64,000 nt of DNA from Luminiphilus syltensis NOR5-1B (GTDB lineage Bacteria; Pseudomonadota; Gammaproteobacteria; Pseudomonadales; Halieaceae), in contig NZ_DS999411.1 in the NCBI RefSeq assembly GCF_000158175.1, forward strand, positions 2,512,714 to 2,576,713, written 5' to 3'. The position numbers and the translations under genes are program-made. This document shows, piece by piece, positions 8,946 to 17,469 of the stretch (positions within the stretch are counted from its first letter, which is position 1; each line of letters begins with the position of its first letter). The notes below the pieces were generated by a model. That model was not told the DNA's origin. It made no database searches and saw only the letters and a list, made by a program, of their open reading frames with translations.

Positions 8946-8967
8946 GTCTTCAACAGTTGTTGAATAC
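8946..8967. promoter_or_regulatory. Candidate TetR operator palindrome
   Basis: The arms GTCTTCAACA and TGTTGAATAC flank a GT centre and match as an inverted repeat in 9 of 10 positions. It lies between the divergent TetR gene (start 8904) and the acyl-CoA ligase gene (start 9054-9108), where an autoregulating TetR repressor would bind. No footprint data are available, so the assignment is inferred from symmetry and place. Confidence 0.55.
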
Positions 8968-9053
8968 GATGGCGTAAAAGTAACAGCGATAGCCTCAAGC
9001 GGCTACCGATTTTTCGAACAACCCGGTGGTTTACACCGGTCATTGCGAGAAGC

Positions 9054-10661
9054 GTGTTAGCGGCTGTTGTGCTCCGGGCTTCCAACCGATTGAGAGTGAG
9101 TGACAACGTGCAATTTAGAATCGAACCCCCGCTGCTGCCCGAGATACTCGCGCTCAATGGAAAATGGCGAGCCGCCGATATCGCCGTGGTATCGGGCAAT
9201 GATCAGTGGACGTGGCGCGAGTTCACGTCGTTTAGCCACCAGTTTGCCCATGGGTTGAGAGCGCGCGGCATCGAGACGGGTGATCGTATCGGCGTACTGA
9301 TGGGTAATGGGCTACCCATGGTGCAGGCCATCTTTGGCGTGATCGCCGCGGGGGCTGTCGTGGTGCCGCTGAACGTGTCGGTTGCGGACGAGGCGGCGGT
9401 TACACTGTTGCGTGATGCCGATGTCAGCGCTGTGGTCGCCTGCAGTATCCATCAACCGCGGGTAGAGGGTATGCGCGACGCCTTGCCGGTCAGTAGTTTA
9501 TACATCACCCCCAAACCCCATCATGGATGGCTTTCCTTCGCTGACGTGACTGCGCAGCAGCCCAGCACCCTGCCCGAGACTGGGCTTTGTCCTACCGACC
9601 TGATCAATATTATCTACAGCTCAGGGACTACCGGCCTACCCAAAGGCATTGCCCACGACCATGTGGGGCGCCGGGACTGGGTCTATGACGTGGCGATTGC
9701 GCTGCGCTACCACGGCGGTGCCAGGACGCTCATCACCATCGGCTTATATAGCAATATCTCCTGGGTGGCGATGCTCAGCACTCTGATGTCGGGTGGCTGT
9801 ATCTATGTTGAAGAACAATTCAATGAGCATCGCTTTATCGAGCGGGTAGAGCAGCACCGTATTACCCATACCGCGATGGTCCCCATTCAATTCCAGCGGG
9901 TGATCGAAGCTGCTGAGCAGAATGGCGGAGCCGACTTCAGTAGTATGCAGGCGATGATGAGCTGTGGTTCACCGCTACGGGAAACGCTCAAGCGCGCTAT
10001 TTTCCAACACTTCCCCTGCGGAATCATTGAGCTGTACGGCCTGACCGAGGGCATTATCACGACGTTGGAACCCGAGCATGCCGAGGGCCGCTGGTCCTCC
10101 GTGGGAAGACCACTGATGGGCACTGATATTTGCATCGTTAGTGAGAGTGGCGATGTGTTGCCCGCCGGAGAAGCCGGAGAAATTTGTTCCCGCGGGCGTA
10201 TCGGAATGCCCGGTTATTGGCGACGGGACGATGCCAATGAGGAGGCGACCTTTCGAGACGCCGACGGCGTGCCTTGGATGCGTTCCGGCGATATTGGCTA
10301 CTTCGACGAAGAGGGCTTTTTCTTTATTGTCGATCGCAAGAAGGACATGATTCTTTCGGGTGGCCAGAATATCTATCCGCAGGATATCGAAGCCGTGATG
10401 GTCACTCACGAGGCCGTTTTTGATGTCGCGGTGATTGGCCTAAAGAGTGAAAAGTGGGGCGAGACACCGGTCGCGCTGGTGGTACGTCGCGAAGACCAGC
10501 AGCTCGAAGCCGGGGATCTTAGGGAATGGGTCAATACCCGGGTGGGTAAACAGCAGCGTCTGGCGGATGTCCTCTTTATTGAAGAACTACCCCGCAATCC
10601 GAATGGTAAGGTGCTGAAACGCGAGTTAAGAGAACAATTTGGGGACAAGCGCTATGGGTGA
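9054..10661 (+). CDS. AMP-dependent acyl-CoA synthetase/ligase
   Basis: An ANL-superfamily enzyme of about 535 residues that activates a carboxylic acid with ATP and couples it to CoA. The phosphate loop IYSSGTTGLPKG, the YGLTEG motif, the SGDIGYFDEEGFFFIVDRKKDMI hinge region and the closing lysine in NPNGKVLKRE are all present. GTG codons at 9054, 9096 and 9108 are possible starts. The protein-like sequence begins near VQFRIEPPLLPEI, which favours 9108. It is followed by an alpha/beta hydrolase whose ATG overlaps its stop by 8 bases, so the two form an operon, with a divergent TetR gene upstream. Chain-length or substrate specificity cannot be read. Confidence 0.88.
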   Translation: MLAAVVLRASNRLRVSDNVQFRIEPPLLPEILALNGKWRAADIAVVSGNDQWTWREFTSFSHQFAHGLRARGIETGDRIGVLMGNGLPMVQAIFGVIAAGAVVVPLNVSVADEAAVTLLRDADVSAVVACSIHQPRVEGMRDALPVSSLYITPKPHHGWLSFADVTAQQPSTLPETGLCPTDLINIIYSSGTTGLPKGIAHDHVGRRDWVYDVAIALRYHGGARTLITIGLYSNISWVAMLSTLMSGGCIYVEEQFNEHRFIERVEQHRITHTAMVPIQFQRVIEAAEQNGGADFSSMQAMMSCGSPLRETLKRAIFQHFPCGIIELYGLTEGIITTLEPEHAEGRWSSVGRPLMGTDICIVSESGDVLPAGEAGEICSRGRIGMPGYWRRDDANEEATFRDADGVPWMRSGDIGYFDEEGFFFIVDRKKDMILSGGQNIYPQDIEAVMVTHEAVFDVAVIGLKSEKWGETPVALVVRREDQQLEAGDLREWVNTRVGKQQRLADVLFIEELPRNPNGKVLKRELREQFGDKRYG

Positions 10662-11508
10662 TTACAGCGATCTTTTTTATACCGTAGCGGACGGTTTAAC
10701 ACTGTATGCCCGGGATTACGCGGGCCCGACATCAGACGCCCCGGTTGCCTTACTCATGCACGGCTTGACGCGAAATAGCCGTGACTTCGCAGCGATCGCG
10801 CCAGCGATTGCAAAAACGCACCGGGTGATCGTGGTTGAGCAGCGTGGCCGGGGACGGTCGGACTGGGATCTACAGATTGAACGTTATCAGCCCGCGACCT
10901 ACGTCGGTGATATGTTTGAGCTGCTCCAGCAGCAGGGGCTATCCACCGTAGCAACGGTAGGCACCTCGATGGGTGGGCTGATTGCCATGGCGATGAATGC
11001 CACGCAGCCAGGCGTATTCAGCCGGGTCGTGCTCAACGATATCGGTCCGGTTATTGCGCAGCGCGGCCTCGACCGAATCACCCGCTACGTGGGGATGGCC
11101 TCGGAGTTCGACGATTGGTCCGGCGCGGTCGACTATGCGCGCACCGTCAATGCCGAGGCTTTTCCCCACCATACCGATGCGGATTGGAGCGCTTTTGCGG
11201 AGCGCATTGCCACCGAGCGAGACGGCAAGGTGGTTCTCGATTATGACCCCGGTATTAGTGAGGCGATGAAGGCCTCAGAGGCGGCTGCCGTGCCGCCCGA
11301 TATGTGGCCCTTGTTCGATGCGCTGACGGGTGTCCCGTTGATGCTGGTCAGGGGTGCCATCACCGATCTGCTCGACGAGAGTTGTGTTACCGAGATGCAA
11401 CAGCGACACCCGTCAATGGAATTGGTCACCGTGCCCGATGTCGGTCACGCACCGATGCTTGATGAGCCGGGGGTTTGTGAACAGCTGGTCGATTTCTTGA
11501 ATCGGTAG
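10654..11508 (+). CDS. Alpha/beta hydrolase
   Basis: A 284-residue alpha/beta-hydrolase-fold protein. It has the oxyanion HG (LLMHGLTRN), VVEQRGRGRSD, the nucleophile elbow GTSMGG with the catalytic serine, an acid candidate in RGAITDLLDE, and the catalytic histidine in DVGHAPMLDEP. No signal peptide is seen, so it is cytoplasmic. The ATG at 10654 overlaps the end of the acyl-CoA ligase gene, so the pair is translationally coupled. It may be an ester or thioester hydrolase acting on the same substrates as the ligase. Convergent with phhB, with only 4 bases between them. Confidence 0.85.
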   Translation: MGDYSDLFYTVADGLTLYARDYAGPTSDAPVALLMHGLTRNSRDFAAIAPAIAKTHRVIVVEQRGRGRSDWDLQIERYQPATYVGDMFELLQQQGLSTVATVGTSMGGLIAMAMNATQPGVFSRVVLNDIGPVIAQRGLDRITRYVGMASEFDDWSGAVDYARTVNAEAFPHHTDADWSAFAERIATERDGKVVLDYDPGISEAMKASEAAAVPPDMWPLFDALTGVPLMLVRGAITDLLDESCVTEMQQRHPSMELVTVPDVGHAPMLDEPGVCEQLVDFLNR

Positions 11509-11512
11509 CGGG

Positions 11513-11800
11513 TCAGCCGCCCAATAATGTGCTGATTGCCGTTGCCAGGGCCAGGTCCTTTTCGGTAATGCCCCCCGAATCGTGAGTGGTTAGCGCGATC
11601 TCGACGCGGTTGTAAACGTTGTACCACTCGGGGTGATGATTGTGCTGCTCAGCCAGCAGTGCGACGCGGCTCATAAATCCCCAGGCCATATTAAAATCCT
11701 GAAAGGCGAGGGTTAACAGTAACTTGCCCTCCGCCAGTTTCCAGTGCTCCTGATCCGCGAGTGCGGCTGTGATGGTATCTTCGGACAAGGTCTCTGCCAT
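11513..11800 (-). CDS. phhB: 4a-hydroxytetrahydrobiopterin dehydratase
   Basis: A 95-residue pterin-4a-carbinolamine dehydratase. It recycles the pterin cofactor after aromatic hydroxylation by dehydrating the 4a-carbinolamine. The active-site signature is plain: [18 protein letters not shown], with the His-His-Pro-Glu cluster and the later [17 protein letters not shown]. Length is normal. It lies 12 bases after trmA on the same strand, probably as the last gene of the tus-trmA operon. No phenylalanine hydroxylase is present in the window. Confidence 0.92.
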   Translation of the reverse strand: MAETLSEDTITAALADQEHWKLAEGKLLLTLAFQDFNMAWGFMSRVALLAEQHNHHPEWYNVYNRVEIALTTHDSGGITEKDLALATAISTLLGG

Positions 11801-11812
11801 GTTGTGCCTCCG

Positions 11813-12913
11813 TCAGGCGGTTGCTCTTTTCAATAACACCGCACACTCAAGGTGGTGGGTGTAGGGGAACTGATCAAACACCGCAAACTGCTTGATAGCA
11901 TGGGTCGCGGTGAGAACATCAAGATTCTTCAGTAGTGTTTCCGGGTTGCAGGACACATACAGCACAGTGTCAAAGCCAGTAGCCAGTGCCTCGGTGGCAG
12001 GGTCCAATCCCGCCCGGGGCGGGTCAACCAGAAGGGTGCTGAGTCGATAGTCGGATAACGGCTTGTGGAGATGGGCAAGCCGCCGAAACAGCCGCTCACC
12101 CCGCAGTGCGGCCGTCATGTCCTCCGCTGAGAGTCGCGCGAACTCCACATTATCAATGCCATTTACTTCGCGATTGTAGTTGGCTGCCGCGGTGGCGGGC
12201 TTGCTCATTTCGGTAGCAATCACACGGTCAAATTCCGAGGCCAGGGGCAGGGTGAAATTACCAATGCCACAATAAAGCTCCAGCAGATCGCCGTCGATAT
12301 CGTGGCACTGGGTCTTCGCCCAGGTGATCATCGCGGTATTTACCCGGGCATTGGGTTGTGTGAACGCCTGTTCGGGTTGACGGAACCGATAGACCCTATC
12401 GTCGACGGTCAGGCGTTCTTCAACCCAGTCGCGCCCCAAAATGATTTTCTGTTTACGACTACGCCCGATAAGCGAAACGTTTAGCTCGTTTCTCAGATGC
12501 TCGGCCGCTTCCTGCCACTGACCATCAAGGGGTCGGTGATAGACCAGCGTTACGAGCAGTTCGCCGGTTGTCGTTGCGAGGAACTCGACCTGAAATAATT
12601 TTCTTCGCAGTAGGGGCTTATTGCGAACGGCGGTTAGTAACCGAGGCATGATCTGTTGAATGGTGTCGCAGGCGATGGGGAAGTGATCGATACGTACCGG
12701 GGCTTTTCCGTCGCCGGGCTTAAACATCACGTAATACAGGTCGTCGTCATCGTGCCACACGCGAAACTCAGCGCGCATTCGAAAACCGGTAGTCGGCGAG
12801 GTGAACACATCAGGTTCAGACGCGCCAAGCGCTAAAAACCGCGGAACCAGACTCTTAACCTTGGCATCAAGCAGTGTCTGATAGCGATCAGGTTGCACAT
12901 TGCTGAGTGGCAT
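11813..12913 (-). CDS. trmA: tRNA (uracil-5-)-methyltransferase TrmA
   Basis: A 366-residue SAM-dependent methyltransferase that makes ribothymidine (m5U54) in the T-loop of tRNAs; the length equals E. coli TrmA. It has the SAM motif LELYCGIGNFTLPLA, LLVDPPRAGLDP, and the catalytic cysteine in LYVSCNPETLLKNL, with the closing HLECAVLL base region. There is no iron-sulfur Cys cluster or TRAM domain, which separates it from RlmC/RlmD. It lies 9 bases downstream of tusE, so a tRNA thiolation relay and a tRNA methylase are probably co-transcribed. Confidence 0.93.
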   Translation of the reverse strand: MPLSNVQPDRYQTLLDAKVKSLVPRFLALGASEPDVFTSPTTGFRMRAEFRVWHDDDDLYYVMFKPGDGKAPVRIDHFPIACDTIQQIMPRLLTAVRNKPLLRRKLFQVEFLATTTGELLVTLVYHRPLDGQWQEAAEHLRNELNVSLIGRSRKQKIILGRDWVEERLTVDDRVYRFRQPEQAFTQPNARVNTAMITWAKTQCHDIDGDLLELYCGIGNFTLPLASEFDRVIATEMSKPATAAANYNREVNGIDNVEFARLSAEDMTAALRGERLFRRLAHLHKPLSDYRLSTLLVDPPRAGLDPATEALATGFDTVLYVSCNPETLLKNLDVLTATHAIKQFAVFDQFPYTHHLECAVLLKRATA

Positions 12914-12922
12914 CGATCAGTC

Positions 12923-13249
12923 CTACAGACAGTTTTTTGGTTTAGGTAAGCCCGCAATTCGGCTGCCGACCCTCGCTGGAGAGCCGGGGAAGAGTGACAT
13001 CAGATAAAGGCTATTGCCTTTCTTGGCGCCGAGGTGCCGTTTGACATAATTGACCAGCGCGCGGTTCGCCGGTGAGTCATCGTACTGGTCATAAAAAGCG
13101 CGCAACAGGTGAAGTATTTCCCAGTGGGCTTCACTGAGTACTATGTCTTCGAGCGCGGCAAATTCGGTGGCTATCTCGGTACTCCAGACACTGCGATCCG
13201 CCAGAAAGCCGTTGTCGTCACACAGGTCCATAAGCGCTGGCTTAGTCAT
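12923..13249 (-). CDS. tusE: Sulfur relay protein TusE (DsrC/TusE family)
   Basis: A 108-residue DsrC/TusE-fold protein. It accepts persulfide sulfur from the TusBCD complex on its penultimate cysteine and passes it to MnmA for 2-thiouridine synthesis at tRNA wobble positions. The C-terminal KPKNCL places that cysteine at 107. The internal second cysteine of dissimilatory DsrC is missing, which favours TusE over a sulfur-oxidation DsrC. LSEAHWEILHLLRAFYDQY is the family's core helix. It follows tusB by 4 bases. Confidence 0.92.
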   Translation of the reverse strand: MTKPALMDLCDDNGFLADRSVWSTEIATEFAALEDIVLSEAHWEILHLLRAFYDQYDDSPANRALVNYVKRHLGAKKGNSLYLMSLFPGSPARVGSRIAGLPKPKNCL

Positions 13250-13253
13250 ACGT

Positions 13254-13514
13254 TTACTTCCAGACGACCTGAACGGCGTGTTGAGTCACCAGAGACACCC
13301 ATTGATCGTAGCTAATCACCTGAAGGTCTATGGACAGGTTTTTCGAAGCGACGGTCGCGGACGCCTCCTCGAGTATCAGCACAGGGCAGGGTGGCGCGCT
13401 TATCTGCTCTATCACCGAGCATCCGCCATCGAGCACTAGCAAGGTATCGTCGGCCGAAAGGGCGTCGAGGCAGTGGTCGAGTAGGGCCGCGTTCTGTAAT
13501 TGATGCAGTGCCAT
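13254..13514 (-). CDS. tusB: Sulfur relay protein TusB (DsrH-like)
   Basis: An 86-residue DsrH/TusB-like subunit of the TusBCD heterohexamer that moves sulfur from TusA to TusE. The start is the ATG at 13514, whose A overlaps the tusC stop (TGATG), so the genes are translationally coupled. The family's MALHQL and later ISYDQWVSLVTQH helix are visible. The call is also supported by its place between tusC and tusE. Confidence 0.88.
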   Translation of the reverse strand: MALHQLQNAALLDHCLDALSADDTLLVLDGGCSVIEQISAPPCPVLILEEASATVASKNLSIDLQVISYDQWVSLVTQHAVQVVWK

Positions 13515-13873
13515 CAAAAGCTCATGACGTGGTCGGCCTGGCGAAGCAATTGCTTCAAGCCAGCGGTATCCAGTGGTTGCAGTGAAAGGTTCGCATCATC
13601 AATAAAAGGGCCATCGGCTCGAGAGTGGTCAAAGAAAATATCGGAAATATCATACAGTGGCGCAGAGGCAATCTGCTTCCCGATATGGCGCTGCCCCTCG
13701 GGTGGCTCGAGATCTGCGAAGAGCGATGCGACCCCATCGCCCCAGAAGACAATCGATACCTGTTGTCCGAAGACGCCGGCGGCCAGCGCCGCATCCATCC
13801 CCGCTCCGGCAAGTGCCGCCTCGGTATAAGGCGCGCTATTGATCAAAATCAGCCAATGTTTGGAATCAGGCAA
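13514..13873 (-). CDS. tusC: Sulfur relay protein TusC (DsrF-like)
   Basis: A 119-residue DsrE/F-fold subunit of TusBCD, the same length as E. coli TusC if it starts at the TTG at 13873. That TTG lies 8 bases inside tusD and has an AGGG about 9 bases upstream. The frame stays open to 13909, but the extra residues are not family-like. The core NSAPYTEAALAGAGMDAALAAGVFGQQVSIVFWGDGV is typical of the fold. The unusual start and the overlap suggest coupling to tusD translation. Confidence 0.88.
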   Translation of the reverse strand: MPDSKHWLILINSAPYTEAALAGAGMDAALAAGVFGQQVSIVFWGDGVASLFADLEPPEGQRHIGKQIASAPLYDISDIFFDHSRADGPFIDDANLSLQPLDTAGLKQLLRQADHVMSF

Positions 13874-14189
13874 AGGTGACGACCCTGGCGCTGTGCACAC
13901 CGGCTTCAATCAAGGTGCCGAGTCCGGCGATAGCGAAGTGTCTATCACCGGATAGCCCGTACGTCTCTGCAGAGGAACTGCAAAGCAAGAGTGGTGTGCC
14001 GGTTTCCGAGTGCAGCGCGCCCCATTCCGGCGCGTCGGCCTCCGACCCCGAGACCTCGACGCCACCCCGATAGAAGAACACACAGTGCAATTGATGCCCC
14101 GCATCGATAGCAGCACGGGCGAAGGCGAGGGCGCGTTGCGGTGCCTGACCTTGCTCGGGCCCGGCCTGTACAACGAGGGTCATAATCAT
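13866..14189 (-). CDS. tusD: Sulfur relay protein TusD (DsrE-like)
   Basis: A 107-residue DsrE-fold subunit carrying the persulfide of the TusBCD complex. The catalytic cysteine is C70 in LLLCSSSA (equivalent to TusD Cys78 in E. coli). The N-terminus has a single hydrophobic strand and a helix rich in Ala-Arg (QRALAFARAAID). It is the first tus gene, starting 14 bases after the terminator that ends yccA. The tus-trmA-phhB operon therefore probably has its own promoter or depends on read-through. Confidence 0.88.
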   Translation of the reverse strand: MIMTLVVQAGPEQGQAPQRALAFARAAIDAGHQLHCVFFYRGGVEVSGSEADAPEWGALHSETGTPLLLCSSSAETYGLSGDRHFAIAGLGTLIEAGVHSARVVTFA

Positions 14190-14202
14190 CGGCGGTCACC
14201 CA

Positions 14203-14229
14203 TAAAAAAGCCCCGGGGTTGCCGGGGCT
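14203..14229 (-). terminator. Rho-independent terminator after yccA
   Basis: The inverted repeat AGCCCCGG / CCGGGGCT (14209-14216 and 14222-14229) has a 5-base loop and, on the minus strand, runs into TTTTTT. It sits directly after the yccA stop and before tusD, so it ends or attenuates yccA transcription ahead of the tus genes. Confidence 0.88.
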
Positions 14230-14249
14230 GTGTGTTGTGGCCTACAAGT

Positions 14250-14936
14250 TCAGTCATCACCGCCCGTAAAGGCTGCCAGTAAGTGGAGCAGGTGGATGAA
14301 CAGGTTATAGACGTTCAGGTAAAGCGATACCGTGGCGCGAATGTAATTGGTCTCACCCCCGTTAACAATTCGGCTCGTATCAAACAAAATGAGTCCTGAC
14401 ATAATTAGCACGATGGCGGAAGAAATGGTCAGCGACAGGGCCGGGATAGCGAGGAAAATGTTGGCGATCGCCGCAACGATGGCGACGAGCAATCCAACCA
14501 TCAGGAAACCTCCCATGTAAGAGAAGTCCTTGCGGGTGGTCAGCGCGTAGGCCGAAAGTCCAAAAAAGACGATCGCTGTCCCGCCGAGTGCCTGTAGAAC
14601 CAGCTGCGGGCCATTCGTCATCGACAGGTAATAGCTGAGCGTTGGGCCGAGTGCCGCACCCATGACGCCGGTAAAGGCGAATATAGCGGGCAGCCCCTTC
14701 GCCGTGTCCGCCATACGATTAACGACAAATAGCAGGCCAAAGCCAACCAGCATCAGCAGTAGCCCTCCCATGGGCGGGATACCCACGGCAATCGCAATAC
14801 CAGCGGTCATTGCGCTGAAGGCTAAAGTCATCCCGAGCAACATGTAGGTATTCTTCAATACCTTGTTGGTATCGAGGACTGAAGCCTGCGCGCCGAACGT
14901 GTCGGTTTTTGCTGCGTAAACGGGTTTGTCTGACAT
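14250..14936 (-). CDS. yccA: Bax inhibitor-1/YccA family membrane protein
   Basis: A 228-residue inner membrane protein with seven hydrophobic segments after a short polar N-terminus, ending in the charged GGDD typical of the BI-1/YccA family. In E. coli YccA is a substrate and modulator of the FtsH protease. The start at 14936 follows GAGAGAGG; the frame remains open upstream to 15008 but is not family-like. A terminator follows the stop, and the tus genes come next on the same strand, an arrangement also known in pseudomonads. Confidence 0.9.
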   Translation of the reverse strand: MSDKPVYAAKTDTFGAQASVLDTNKVLKNTYMLLGMTLAFSAMTAGIAIAVGIPPMGGLLLMLVGFGLLFVVNRMADTAKGLPAIFAFTGVMGAALGPTLSYYLSMTNGPQLVLQALGGTAIVFFGLSAYALTTRKDFSYMGGFLMVGLLVAIVAAIANIFLAIPALSLTISSAIVLIMSGLILFDTSRIVNGGETNYIRATVSLYLNVYNLFIHLLHLLAAFTGGDD

Positions 14937-14972
14937 ACCTCTCTCCGAAGTAATTAAGTTCATGTAAGTTCT

Positions 14973-15001
14973 ATAATAGGGGCGATAGGCCCTGTTTCCA
15001 A
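14973..15001 (-). promoter_or_regulatory. Sigma-70-type promoter of yccA
   Basis: On the minus strand a TTGGAA (-35, 14996-15001) and a TATTAT (-10, 14973-14978) are 17 bases apart, about 36 bases upstream of the yccA ATG. Confidence 0.6.
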
Positions 15002-15019
15002 GGGGCAAGCACCAATGGC

Positions 15020-15703
15020 TCAGGGCGCGGCGCTGAATACCACCGTTATTCGGCTGGCAATGGTCAGCTCCCCGACTTCAAAACTTTCCGTCATGCTATC
15101 AGCAGCGGCGAGGCGCATCGGGGGGCGCGGCGGCGGGCTATTGCCCTGGGCGTCGATGCTCAGGGCGCCAGTAACTTTAATCGCTGCCGCCTCGGCGAGC
15201 ACATTCGCCCGCGCAAGGGCATCTTCGTAGGCCAGAGTCAGTGCCTGGCGCGAGATCGCCTCGCGTTCGCTGCTGTCGAGCTGGGGTGGCGACAGGCGGT
15301 CGACCCCGAGTGCCACGGACCGTTCGATAACCGTAGACAGCGCGGCAAGGTCCCTGAGGGTCACCGCGAGCTCGCGACTGACGTTATAACCCTCAAACCG
15401 CTGCTCCCGGGTCTCAGGGTCCCAGCGGGTCTTCGGTGATACTCGCGCGGCGGTAGACTGCACATCAGTGTTGGCAACGCCCTTTTCGGACAACATCGCC
15501 AGAATCGAGGAGACGGTCTTGGCCACCTCATTCGCGGCCTCAGAAGAGTCCGTACTCGACGCCTCGACGGTCATACTGAGTCGCGCCAGATCAGGCACCA
15601 GATTGATTTCGCCGACCCCGGAGGTGGTGATGGTCGACGGCTCACCAGCCATGGCAGGCAAAGTGAGGACGAGGCTAAACAGTGCGACTACAACAATTCG
15701 CAT
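15020..15703 (-). CDS. SIMPL domain-containing periplasmic protein (DUF541)
   Basis: A 227-residue SIMPL/DUF541 protein with a signal peptide (MRIVVVALFSLVLTLPAMA, cleavage before GEP). The mature part begins with the typical TITTSGVGEINLVPDLARLSM and contains the repeated Ala/Glu-rich helices of the family, including SPKTRWDPETREQRFEGYNVSR. The second ATG (15703) was preferred because a GGAG lies 8 bases upstream. Periplasmic or lipid-facing; the molecular role of these proteins in bacteria is poorly known (oxidative-stress links in E. coli YggE). Divergent from the M28 peptidase gene. Confidence 0.87.
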   Translation of the reverse strand: MRIVVVALFSLVLTLPAMAGEPSTITTSGVGEINLVPDLARLSMTVEASSTDSSEAANEVAKTVSSILAMLSEKGVANTDVQSTAARVSPKTRWDPETREQRFEGYNVSRELAVTLRDLAALSTVIERSVALGVDRLSPPQLDSSEREAISRQALTLAYEDALARANVLAEAAAIKVTGALSIDAQGNSPPPRPPMRLAAADSMTESFEVGELTIASRITVVFSAAP

Positions 15704-15910
15704 AACGTGCTCCATTGGATAGATATCATCCGTATGACCGTGACCGGGGCCTGAAGTTCTCGTGCAGAAGGCTTGTGTTTGGGCGGTGCGAACTTATAGT
15801 GGGTCGTATACGGGGTAATGCGCCATCCTGCAGGTTTCCAGTGAGACAGGTTTCCAGTGAGGTTTTGCGCTCGGCCCCCTCTCGGATTTTATAGAAGGCG
15901 TAAGGGTCCA

Positions 15911-17404
15911 ATGAAAAGCGACAATCGAATTTTTTGTTTCTCAGCGAGTAATACCCTCAACGCCCTGGTGGCGTCGGTAATTTTTTGTTGGGTTCCGGCA
16001 GCCGCCGCTCAGGAGCAGGGCACTGATCCTGGCGTATCCTCCGCCGCCATCGCCCAGGCGGTTGAACTTCGGGATCAAGCGATGCAAGGCACACGAGCTT
16101 ATGAATGGGTCGAGAGTTTGACCACTGAGATCGGGCCGCGTCCCGGTGGCTCTGCGGCTGAGGCAAGCGCGCGCCAATGGGCGGTGAAAAAACTGAGCGC
16201 CATGGGCTTCTCTAACGTGCGCATTGAAACCTTCCCCATGATTGGCTGGCAACGGGGAGAAGAGGAGGCAGCGATTCTGGAGCCCTATCCCCAGCCCCTC
16301 GCGATTACCGCTCTCGGTGGCTCGGTGGCGACACCCCCAGAGGGGATAGAGGCTGAGCTGGTGGTCTTCAAGGATTTTGCGGCGTTGGAAGCGGCCGGTC
16401 CGGATCAGGTGAAGGGTCGACTGGTTTACGTCGGTCATCAAATGCAGCGTACGCAAGACGGTTCGTCCTATGGTTTCTGGGGGAAAGTCCGTTGGGATGG
16501 TGCCAGCGAGGTGGCCAGAAAGGGTGGACTGGGCATTATGATTCGCTCCATCGGCACCGATGAGCACCGTATGCCCCACACCGGTTCCATGGAATACGCC
16601 ATGGACGCCCCTAAAATTCCGGCAGTGGCGCTGTCTAACCCCGATGCCGATCAAATCGAGCGTATCGCCGCCCGCGGCGTCACCGTCCGTGCGCGCCTGC
16701 GCTCCACAGCGCGGGTTGTCGAGAACCTCGAGAGCGGCAATGTGATTGCCGAAATTCCGGGACGGACACACCCTGAGCAGATTGTGATTATTGGCGGGCA
16801 CCTGGATAGCTGGGATCTGGGTACCGGCGCTCTCGATGATGGCGCTGGGGTGGCCATCACTATGGAAGCGGCACGCATGATTCTCGCCTCGGGCTGGATG
16901 CCGGAACGGACCATCCGATTAATTTTGTGGGGCTCGGAGGAGGGCGGCGTCTTCGAGCAAGCTGACGATGGAGGTTTGGTGGGAGGGCGCGCCTACGTTT
17001 ATGCTCACCGCGATGAACTCGAGAACCATGTCATGGGCGCGGAGAGTGATTTTGGCGCCCGGCGAATCTGGCAGGTCAACTACAATGTCAGTGATGCCGC
17101 ACGTCCCGCGATGCAGTTGATGGAGACGTTGCTGGCGCCACTGGGCATTGCTCCCGGGGATAATCAAAGCAGTAGTATCGGCCCCGATTTAATCCCGCTC
17201 AAAGCGGCCGGGCTCCCCGCGTTCAGCCTGGCCCAGGATGGGCGCGACTACTTTGATTACCACCACACCGCCGATGACGTGCTCAGCCGTATCCAGCCTG
17301 GGCAGCTCGATCAAAATGTCGCGGCGTACATTGTCTTTGCAATGATTGCCGCAAATTCATCGATCGATGATTGGGGATGGGGCGCCGCCAGTGATGGAAA
17401 TTGA
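15911..17404 (+). CDS. Secreted M28 family metallopeptidase
   Basis: A 497-residue exported aminopeptidase-like protein of family M28 (di-zinc). Residues 1-33 form a signal peptide ending AAAAQ. A PA-like inserted domain (about 130-260) precedes the catalytic domain. The metal ligands can be traced: GGHLDSWDLGTGALDDGAG (His/Asp and bridging Asp), WGSEEGG (catalytic Glu pair), and YFDYHHTADD near the C-terminus. It probably digests peptides in the periplasm or outside the cell for nutrition. It is monocistronic. Confidence 0.9.
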   Translation: MKSDNRIFCFSASNTLNALVASVIFCWVPAAAAQEQGTDPGVSSAAIAQAVELRDQAMQGTRAYEWVESLTTEIGPRPGGSAAEASARQWAVKKLSAMGFSNVRIETFPMIGWQRGEEEAAILEPYPQPLAITALGGSVATPPEGIEAELVVFKDFAALEAAGPDQVKGRLVYVGHQMQRTQDGSSYGFWGKVRWDGASEVARKGGLGIMIRSIGTDEHRMPHTGSMEYAMDAPKIPAVALSNPDADQIERIAARGVTVRARLRSTARVVENLESGNVIAEIPGRTHPEQIVIIGGHLDSWDLGTGALDDGAGVAITMEAARMILASGWMPERTIRLILWGSEEGGVFEQADDGGLVGGRAYVYAHRDELENHVMGAESDFGARRIWQVNYNVSDAARPAMQLMETLLAPLGIAPGDNQSSSIGPDLIPLKAAGLPAFSLAQDGRDYFDYHHTADDVLSRIQPGQLDQNVAAYIVFAMIAANSSIDDWGWGAASDGN

Positions 17405-17469
17405 AGCGTCCAAGACTCTGAGTCTGAGTATGCCCGGCCTTTCAGCGTCTCGCCGGCGCTGAGTTTACG

